NCBI GenBank assembly: GCA_902801475.1
Contig: CADCIO010000010.1
Location: 1 to 63,543 of the forward strand
Direction: 5' to 3'
DNA: 63,543 bases
Source of the DNA: an uncultured Bacteroidales bacterium
Lineage (GTDB): Bacteria > Bacteroidota > Bacteroidia > Bacteroidales > Bacteroidaceae
Both the position numbers and the translations under genes were made by a program. Positions 57,389 through 63,543 of this stretch are shown piece after piece (position 1 is the first letter of the stretch; each line of letters opens with the position of its first letter). The notes under the pieces are model-generated. The model was not told the origin of the DNA and did no database searches. It was given only the letters and a program-made list of their open reading frames with translations.

Positions 57389-58408
57389 ATGAAACGTGAA
57401 GTGTATGAGAGTCAGAAGGCATTTGCTGGCGAAAAGAAGCCTTCCATGCTTCGTCGGTGTGTAGATCATGACTACACCGACCGCATGATGTATATGGTGA
57501 CGATGGTGACTGAAGGCCGCCGCCCTCTTTTCGGCAAGGTTGTGGGACGCAGCAATGCTTCCCTGGATAGCCCCGATGCCCCAAGAATGGAATTGAACGA
57601 ATTGGGAAGGAGAGTGGAGGCTTGCTGGTATGAGATTGCTGTCCGTCAACCAAAGATTAAGCTGATAGCTCTTCAAATGATGCCTGATCACTTTCACGGA
57701 ATCCTTTTCGTTACAGAGCGTTTGGAACGTTCATTGGGTAGTGTTCTCTTAGGTTTCAAACAGGGTTGCAATAAGGCCTTCCGCGAGGTGTTGTCTGTTG
57801 CTGTAGTACGGCAACAAACAGAACCCAACGACCGCACCCATGGTCTTCTCTTCACCCCAGGATTCAATGATAAGCTCCTTCTCCGTCAGGGGCAGCTTCA
57901 GCGCTGGATCGATTACCTTCGTGATAACCCTCGCCGACTGCTCATGAAGCGTGAGAATCCCGATCTCTTCCGTGTGCAGAGAGACCTTATGGTAGCAGGT
58001 CAACAGTTCTCAGCCATTGGCAACCGCTTCCTCCTCGACCGTCCCTTGCTGTTGCAAGTGCAATGCTCCCGACGATTGACAGAGGAGCAAATCCAAGAAA
58101 AGAAGGAGCAGCTTCTGGCATTAGCCCGCAGAGGCGCCGTCCTCGTGTCTCCTTCCATTTCCCCTGGGGAGAAAGCCATCATGCGTGCCGCTTTCAACGA
58201 TGGTCTTCCCCTCATCATCCTTCAAGAGAATGGCTTCACCGATCTCGCTAAGCCTGGTGGTCAACGTATGGAAGCCTGTCAGCGCGGTCAGCTTCTTCTC
58301 CTTGCTCCCTGGGAGCATCACAACGAACAACTTACCATCCGGCGCAGCCAATGCCTCCAGCTTAATGACCTGGCGAAGATGATTTGCGAAAGAAAAGTGG
58401 AAAAATGA
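57389..58408 (+). CDS. RAYT-like HUH protein with DprA/SLOG-like C-terminal domain
   Basis: This is a 339-aa protein. Residues 30-190 follow the Y1 transposase pattern of REP-associated tyrosine transposases: YMVTMVTEGRRPLFG, then MMPDHFHGILFV with the HUH pair His101/His103. WIDYLRDNPRRLL follows, with a candidate nucleophile Tyr176. Residues about 230-335 look like the DprA/SLOG nucleotide-binding fold: AVLVSPSISPGEKAIMRAAF, then LPLIILQENGF, GQLLLLAPWEHH and TIRRSQCLQLNDLAK. RAYTs nick and join single-stranded palindromic DNA, while DprA binds single-stranded DNA. The fusion call is by eye. It has its own promoter and no visible inverted ends. Confidence 0.7.
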   Translation: MKREVYESQKAFAGEKKPSMLRRCVDHDYTDRMMYMVTMVTEGRRPLFGKVVGRSNASLDSPDAPRMELNELGRRVEACWYEIAVRQPKIKLIALQMMPDHFHGILFVTERLERSLGSVLLGFKQGCNKAFREVLSVAVVRQQTEPNDRTHGLLFTPGFNDKLLLRQGQLQRWIDYLRDNPRRLLMKRENPDLFRVQRDLMVAGQQFSAIGNRFLLDRPLLLQVQCSRRLTEEQIQEKKEQLLALARRGAVLVSPSISPGEKAIMRAAFNDGLPLIILQENGFTDLAKPGGQRMEACQRGQLLLLAPWEHHNEQLTIRRSQCLQLNDLAKMICERKVEK

Positions 58409-58476
58409 TGTGAGGTGTGGAAAAAAATGTGTATCTTTGCGGTAGAAAATAGGTATTAATTTAAATCAAGAATTTA

Positions 58477-59652
58477 ATGCTATATTCAACGATTGTACAA
58501 AGAGACCGAACGGGTTTCGACATGATATATGAGGCTGCCCATGAGTTTGAGGAGATGAATGCGATGGAGGCCATCACTTCGTGTAAGTTTGACATGAAGA
58601 AGGTGGAGAAAACGCTATGTCTGGTGAGGGAGTACCAAAACCGACTTAATATCGAATCGATGGACTTGATGGAGTTCTCGGAGAATTTTATTGAGCAGTA
58701 TGCAACAGATCATAATGAATGTTTCCGCTTGACCGAAAAACTGATCAGGAGGATAGGCACGACCATTACCGGCAGCATGAAGATTTTTCGCAAGTTCTGT
58801 CCTGTGGTTCGTCGCAAACGGGAAGGTGCTGGCAACATTGTCCCCACGCTTGACTATTCGCGTCTCACATTCCGAAGGTACTATGGCCAGTTCTTCGGGG
58901 CTGAGGCTTACGAGAAGTTGGTGCAGACCCTTTTTCATGAGATGGCAATGTTCTTTTATCATTTGGTGACAACGCTAAAGGTGTGCAAAGACATGATTCG
59001 TCTGGAAGAAGAGGTGATGGGCGACTATGAGCGGCTGAAGCTGATATTCGAGAAAAGCTGTGACGAGGTGTTTCATGGTGTGCGTGATGTGTTCAATACT
59101 TTTGGTCAAGTGAAGTTGGTGTCGGATGAAGAATTGGAGAAACGCCGCAAAAATGCCCGTCCCATGAAGGAATGGCTTTCCAAAGATTATCATGCTCACG
59201 ACAAGCGGTGGCTGAAGCTTGAGGGCTATATTCTCAAGCTTGCTTCAGGTCAGCAATATGGTCTTGACGAGAAGGCGTCGGTTCTGTGGGCAACGAATCC
59301 GGAGTGGGGACGCCAAGTGTGCGACATCTTTCCGAAGCTGGATTCGTTAAACATTCCCTTCAAGCACAGCAAGAAGGCTGAGGCGCAAGGCAAAAAAGGC
59401 ACTTACGATGCCCGAGAAATGGCTTACATGGTGAAGTGGAGCGGGGTAAGCGCGATGAGTGAAGATGGAAAAGAAGTGATTGACGAGCGAAACGAAAAGC
59501 AGTTCTACCTTTATCTGCAAGACCATTATGAGGGTGAGTTTTTGCTGCCCACTTGGCAGGCTGTATGTAAGGAAAGGGCGTTCTGCTACAGCCAAGGGAT
59601 CTCGATGCAGGAGATGGCAAACAGCTTTGCCGCACATCTTCCCAGCAGGTAG
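58477..59652 (+). CDS. Uncharacterised 391-aa helical protein
   Basis: I do not recognise this family. The protein is soluble, has no signal peptide, and is rich in charged helices in residues 10-230. It has a C-terminal part with WATNPEWGRQVCDIFPKLD and EMAYMVKWSG, then QFYLYLQDHYEGEFLLPTWQAVC. A -7 box TATCTTTG lies at 58432-58439. It is transcribed in the same direction as the RAYT-like gene and ends at a strong terminator, so it is probably an independent unit. The coding sense is supported by its length and by continuous codon structure. Confidence 0.7.
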   Translation: MLYSTIVQRDRTGFDMIYEAAHEFEEMNAMEAITSCKFDMKKVEKTLCLVREYQNRLNIESMDLMEFSENFIEQYATDHNECFRLTEKLIRRIGTTITGSMKIFRKFCPVVRRKREGAGNIVPTLDYSRLTFRRYYGQFFGAEAYEKLVQTLFHEMAMFFYHLVTTLKVCKDMIRLEEEVMGDYERLKLIFEKSCDEVFHGVRDVFNTFGQVKLVSDEELEKRRKNARPMKEWLSKDYHAHDKRWLKLEGYILKLASGQQYGLDEKASVLWATNPEWGRQVCDIFPKLDSLNIPFKHSKKAEAQGKKGTYDAREMAYMVKWSGVSAMSEDGKEVIDERNEKQFYLYLQDHYEGEFLLPTWQAVCKERAFCYSQGISMQEMANSFAAHLPSR

Positions 59653-59688
59653 ATGCCGCATAAGTGATTTTGTAGCAATATTTGTTTT

Positions 59689-59721
59689 GACGGATTCAAA
59701 AAAAATCCGTCTTTTTTTTTG
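59689..59721 (+). terminator. Terminator of the uncharacterised 391-aa gene
   Basis: Stem GACGGATT / AATCCGTC with a seven-base A-rich loop, followed by a run of ten T. Confidence 0.85.
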
Positions 59722-59758
59722 ATGGAAATCTCACTTGTTTTAATCAGTTTCTGCGAAA

Positions 59759-59834
59759 GTTTTTACAGAAAGGTGCATATCTGTAAAAACTGCAGGCTCC
59801 TTTTCGCCAATGGGTTACTTTCTTCTGTAAAAAC
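59759..59834. repeat. TCTGTAAAAAC repeats in a gene-free stretch
   Basis: GTTTTTACAGA (59759-59769) and TCTGTAAAAAC (59780-59790) form an 11-bp perfect inverted repeat. A third copy, TCTGTAAAAAC, is at 59824-59834. These lie about 100-180 bp before a -7 box TACCTTTG (59937-59944) and could be operator or replication-protein sites. The whole stretch 59653-60050 has no gene except a possible 11-codon leader frame at 59953-59988. Confidence 0.6.
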
Positions 59835-59936
59835 TATTTTACAAATGTTTCTAAAACTATGTTTTTCAATGTTTTACCCATAAACCTATATTTGTATAAT
59901 TGCTTGGTTCCATCAAGTATTCTCCTTACCTTTGCA

Positions 59937-60008
59937 TCAGAATTCGAAGGGAATGAAGCCCCAGCGTGGCTCCCGCCAGTCTCGGTAAGCATCTGGCCAT
60001 AGGACTGG
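59937..60008 (+). promoter_or_regulatory. -7 box and structured leader of the 134-aa gene
   Basis: TACCTTTG at 59937-59944 would start transcription near 59950. The leader contains an 11-codon frame (MKPQRGSRQSR, 59953-59988) that overlaps one arm of an inverted repeat CCAGTC (59976-59981) / GACTGG (60003-60008). Whether the frame is translated is unknown. Confidence 0.4.
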
Positions 60009-60050
60009 AAACGTTACAGGTGTTCACTTCCTAATAAAAAGAATAAAAGT

Positions 60051-60455
60051 ATGGAAGCAAAGAACATTCTTTCAAAAATGACCGACCCAAAAGGTTGGCA
60101 CCCAGACACGGATTTGGGCTGTGATTTGAAAACCATGCTGCGGAGCGACAAGCGCATGCAGACAGGCAAGGACTATCAGGGCGTGCTGCGCCGCGACTCG
60201 GATGCCGAAATCGATGAGTTCCTCTGCCGTGATGCTCACTATTCGTTCATCGAGTGCACTTTCACACCGACCCCAGAACGACGGAATGTCCACCTCTACG
60301 AGGGCGACCACATCACGTGCACCAAACGTCTTAATGGTTCACTTCGCCTGAACTTTAAGAATTTGAAGGTGGATGCTGCGTTCAATGTCGATGGCTATGC
60401 CCTCGAAGTGGCAAACGAGATTCGCGAGGCTTTGAGTGGCCTTGTAGAGAACTGA
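60051..60455 (+). CDS. Uncharacterised 134-aa protein
   Basis: Small soluble protein, no signal peptide. It has segments AHYSFIECTFTPTPERRN and LNGSLRLNFKNLKVDAAF, suggesting a small alpha/beta fold. I do not recognise the family. It stands at the head of a set with a DUF3987 protein, a primase and an HU-like protein, so a role in DNA metabolism of an integrated element is possible but unproven. Confidence 0.65.
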   Translation: MEAKNILSKMTDPKGWHPDTDLGCDLKTMLRSDKRMQTGKDYQGVLRRDSDAEIDEFLCRDAHYSFIECTFTPTPERRNVHLYEGDHITCTKRLNGSLRLNFKNLKVDAAFNVDGYALEVANEIREALSGLVEN

Positions 60456-60467
60456 GCATCTCAGTTA

Positions 60468-60618
60468 TCTCAAATCTCAGTTCGAAAAAAAGGTACTACT
60501 AATTCGGGAAACCTCCTCTTTATATGTTTATAACTTATTAATAATCATATATATAAATATATATAAATAAGAATGAATAAGAAAAGGGGGTACCTTGAAA
60601 AAACAACTGAGATTTGAG
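60468..60618. repeat. 15-bp inverted repeat around an AT-rich segment
   Basis: TCTCAAATCTCAGTT (60468-60482) and AACTGAGATTTGAGA (60604-60618) are perfect reverse complements. The right arm continues as TGAGATT units (60608-60628) in 7-bp steps. The enclosed 120 bp is very AT-rich. It could be a small mobile cassette, an origin-like element or a hairpin in the leader of the DUF3987 gene. Confidence 0.6.
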
Positions 60619-60678
60619 ATTTGAGATTTCTCAGCACATTTATACAGTATTAAGTAACACGTAAATCTATAAGTATCA

Positions 60679-61984
60679 ATGAAGTATGACATTTTTAAGT
60701 GCACCGCTCCAGCGATGCCCAAGCCTTCAAAAGGCACAGAAATCGTGAAATTACTCCTCTCACAGGCCTCAAAAGACATGCAAGAACCGCTTGTTCCTAT
60801 GGCTATTCCTGCATTGGCTGCCCATGTGAATGGTGTGGAGTTTATGTATTCAGACAACAAATATTATGAACTTTGTGGTCAGATGGGGCATTTGATAGGC
60901 CCTTCGGGCATTGGCAAGGACCAGTTGCATGATCTCGTAGAGGCTATCATGCGCTCGTTTCGAGACCATGACGCAAAGGAGTACAAGAAACTGGAAGACT
61001 GGCAACGCCAGAAGAATACCAAGGGCGCCAACAAGGACAAGCCCGAACGACCCGAGGTTGCCATCTGGTTTCCGCCGATAGATGTCACCAGTGCGGCATT
61101 TCTTCAGAACGCCCTGGGACTGGAGAAATTAGGGGGACACACGCAGTATCTTAATCTGCCAGAAGTGGAGATGGTCGATAAGATGTGTGGCGGACATAAA
61201 CAGGTGAGCATGATGATTCGTAACATCTATGACCGCAAACGTGTAGGTGCTCTCAGGGCTACCGCTGAGGGGGTGACGGGCAATCCATTGATCCGGGCAA
61301 ACCTCACGTTCAGCTCGATTCCTGAAGTCGCCCGGTCATTCTACAAGCGTGACATGATCAACGGTTTCTTCGGCCGTGTTCCTTTTGCCTACAAGGCGCG
61401 CGGCGAGCGTAAGGGAAAGATTCCACGCAAGGGTGATTACGATGACACTTTTCTCCAGAAGCTCGATGATTATCTGCTGCGTCTGGACAACTGCAAGGGG
61501 CGCTTTGTGGTGAAGCCGTTGAACAAGATTGCCGACCAGCTGGCGGAGGAAATGGCCAGCTTGGCTGACCTTGCCGATGATGACATGCTCTTCGAACTTT
61601 CCCACCGTAGCATTTTCGCAGCATGGAAGAAGGCCGCCACACTCTGGATTCTCAACGACCAGACATGGACACGTTCTATAGGCGAGTTTATGATATGGTT
61701 CTGTTATTATGATTTGTGGTCGAAGGTCAGGGTGTTTGGAGACATGTTCAAACTGGGTGATGACCAAGAGTATGAAACGCAGAAGAGCGGTCCCAAGAAC
61801 ATGCTCGACAACCTCGGCAAGTCATTTAACGAACAGCAGTTGGAGGCCTTGCGCCTGACCCTCGGCAAGAGCAAGGAGGGCACCCAGCATCAGCTCAGCG
61901 TGTGGAAGAGCCGTGGGTTCATCGAGTACAGCAACCAGACTGGTCTCTACTCCAAGACGGAGGCTTACCTAAATCGTGCGCACA

Positions 61985-61998
<14 letters not shown>
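60679..61998 (+). CDS. DUF3987-type helicase/primase-associated protein
   Basis: This is a 439-aa protein. A P-loop-like GPSGIGKDQL lies near residue 74. DVTSAAFLQN, NLPEVEMVDKM and the terminal WTRSIGEFMIWFCYYDLW are shared in pattern with the remnant at 96-1712, which places both in DUF3987. Such proteins are common in Bacteroidales mobile elements and resemble replicative helicases. The last 14 bases overlap the primase start, and the two proteins likely act together. Confidence 0.78.
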
Positions 61999-62932
<934 letters not shown>

Positions 62933-62970
62933 AAAAACTTTTGATTTTATTGAAAATAAAGTGGTAATTG

Positions 62971-63002
62971 TTTGCAAATATGAGATAAATTTCGTAACTT
63001 TG
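62971..63002 (+). promoter_or_regulatory. Promoter of the HU-like gene
   Basis: TTTG (62971-62974), 20 bp, TAACTTTG (62995-63002). It would leave a leader of about 150 nt before the start at 63162. Confidence 0.72.
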
Positions 63003-63038
63003 TAACGTCAAAAGAAACGACGTACGAGCACCTTAGAG

Positions 63039-63082
63039 ACGGCGTATCAAAGGCCACGAAACGGCGTATCAAGGGCTGCGAA
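63039..63082 (+). repeat. 22-bp tandem repeat in the HU-like gene leader
   Basis: ACGGCGTATCAA with a G-G-C core occurs at 63039-63060 and 63061-63082, with two or three differences, and a partial third copy (ACGGCATCTCGG) follows. The arrangement is in the 5' leader. Confidence 0.7.
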
Positions 63083-63161
63083 ACGGCATCTCGGTTTGAC
63101 AGGGAAATGCTCCATCCCTGAAGTTGGCGGCACAACACAAACACAAAAAAACACAACACGT

Positions 63162-63543
63162 ATGAGTAGAATTATTTATCGCAAGATCCGCACCGCACCT
63201 GGTGTGAAGCAGTATCTGGACGACGAGAAGACCCAGCTGAATCTACTACGCCAAGGCAGTTGCCCTCGAAACCCTTAGCCTCCGCGACATGGCGAAGCAT
63301 ATCACCTCTCACGGCTCCCCTTATACCGTCGATGTAGTCATGGGCGTCCTTGAAGTATTCCGCAGTTGCCTCATTGAGCAGCTCCTTGAATCCAAGAAGA
63401 TCAAGGTGGACGGACTTGGCATCTTCTATGTGACCATCGCCAATAAGGAAGGTGGCATCAAGGATCTCAAGGACTTCAGCATCAATGCCATCGCCACAGG
63501 TCTCCGCCTCCGCTTCCTGCCTGAGAGCACAGCCGAGGAGAGC
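63162..63543 (+). pseudogene. HU-family DNA-binding protein, frameshifted and cut by the window end
   Basis: The frame MSRIIYRKIRTAPGVKQY...TQLN runs from 63162 for 27 codons. It then continues only after skipping one base (C63243), giving YYAKAVALETLSLRDMAKHI and later VDGLGIFYVTIANKEGG. Joined, this matches the Bacteroidetes HU-like family, in which a conserved Y-A-K/x-A-x-x follows the N-terminal strand and the D-x-L-G-x-F turn leads to the DNA-binding arm. An assembly error, a recent inactivating mutation or programmed frameshifting could explain the extra base. The gene continues past the window. Confidence 0.7.

Noticed and set aside
57389..58408. Calling the RAYT-like gene an insertion sequence
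   Set aside because: No terminal palindromes or duplicated target sites were found around it, and the extra C-terminal domain argues for a domesticated protein.

Overview
The window looks like the chromosome of a member of the order Bacteroidales, most likely Prevotella or a close relative. Many genes are preceded by the Bacteroidetes sigma-ABfr promoter (TTTG, 19-20 bp, TAnnTTTG). The gene set also fits: a GT3-type glycogen synthase, a V-type ATPase operon with a DUF2764 gene, a methylmalonyl-CoA decarboxylase Na+ pump, DUF3078/DUF4348/DUF5687 proteins, and a GH35/GH36 glycosidase repertoire. No rRNA, tRNA or CRISPR array was seen.

Layout. 1-1.75 kb: the tail of an unidentified plus-strand gene and a remnant, cut at both ends, of a VirE_N/DUF3987 mobile-element protein. 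1.8-7.4 kb: glycogen synthase, glucan phosphorylase and an exported TPR protein. 7.5-12.9 kb: FtsK, a LolA-like carrier and a two-gene ABC exporter. 13.0-17.8 kb: methylmalonyl-CoA epimerase plus the Na+-pumping decarboxylase, which links succinate fermentation to propionate with a sodium gradient. 17.8-29.1 kb, mostly minus strand: a lipoprotein, RNase G with a 29-aa basic protein, a DUF3078 outer-membrane protein (plus strand), a cytoplasmic alpha-amylase, FabD, thrS-infC-rpmI-rplT and an M15 peptidase. 29.2-36.9 kb: V-ATPase operon. 36.9-40.3 kb: GH36 alpha-galactosidase and a PI-PLC-like protein. 40.4-45.8 kb: ilvD-ilvB-ilvN-ilvC. 45.8-54.2 kb: a 42-bp tandem repeat, GH35 beta-galactosidase, a Na/Pi transporter, pheS, a DUF4348 lipoprotein, murB and a metallo-hydrolase. 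54.3-63.5 kb is accessory: a candidate small RNA, an Eco47II-type restriction-modification pair, a RAYT-like HUH protein with an apparent DprA/SLOG C-terminal domain, uncharacterised proteins, a DUF3987 protein, a CHC2/Toprim primase and a frameshifted HU-like gene.

Several systems share sodium or proton currency: the decarboxylase pump, the V-ATPase and the Na/Pi symporter. The two glycogen enzymes and the cytoplasmic GH13 form a storage-glucan set.

The most unusual signals are as follows. (1) Dispersed arrays of degenerate 7-bp units lie between genes and also in frame inside ftsK, murB (twice), the primase (twice) and the M15 signal peptide. All in-gene copies are in the stop-free orientation, and two arrays in the other orientation sit at gene ends. 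(2) A roughly 125-nt structured minus-strand RNA has its own promoter and terminator. (3) The RAYT-DprA-like fusion is transcribed divergently from the restriction-modification operon. (4) The decarboxylase gamma subunit carries a lamin-tail-like domain, and IlvN carries a four-cysteine N-terminal leader.
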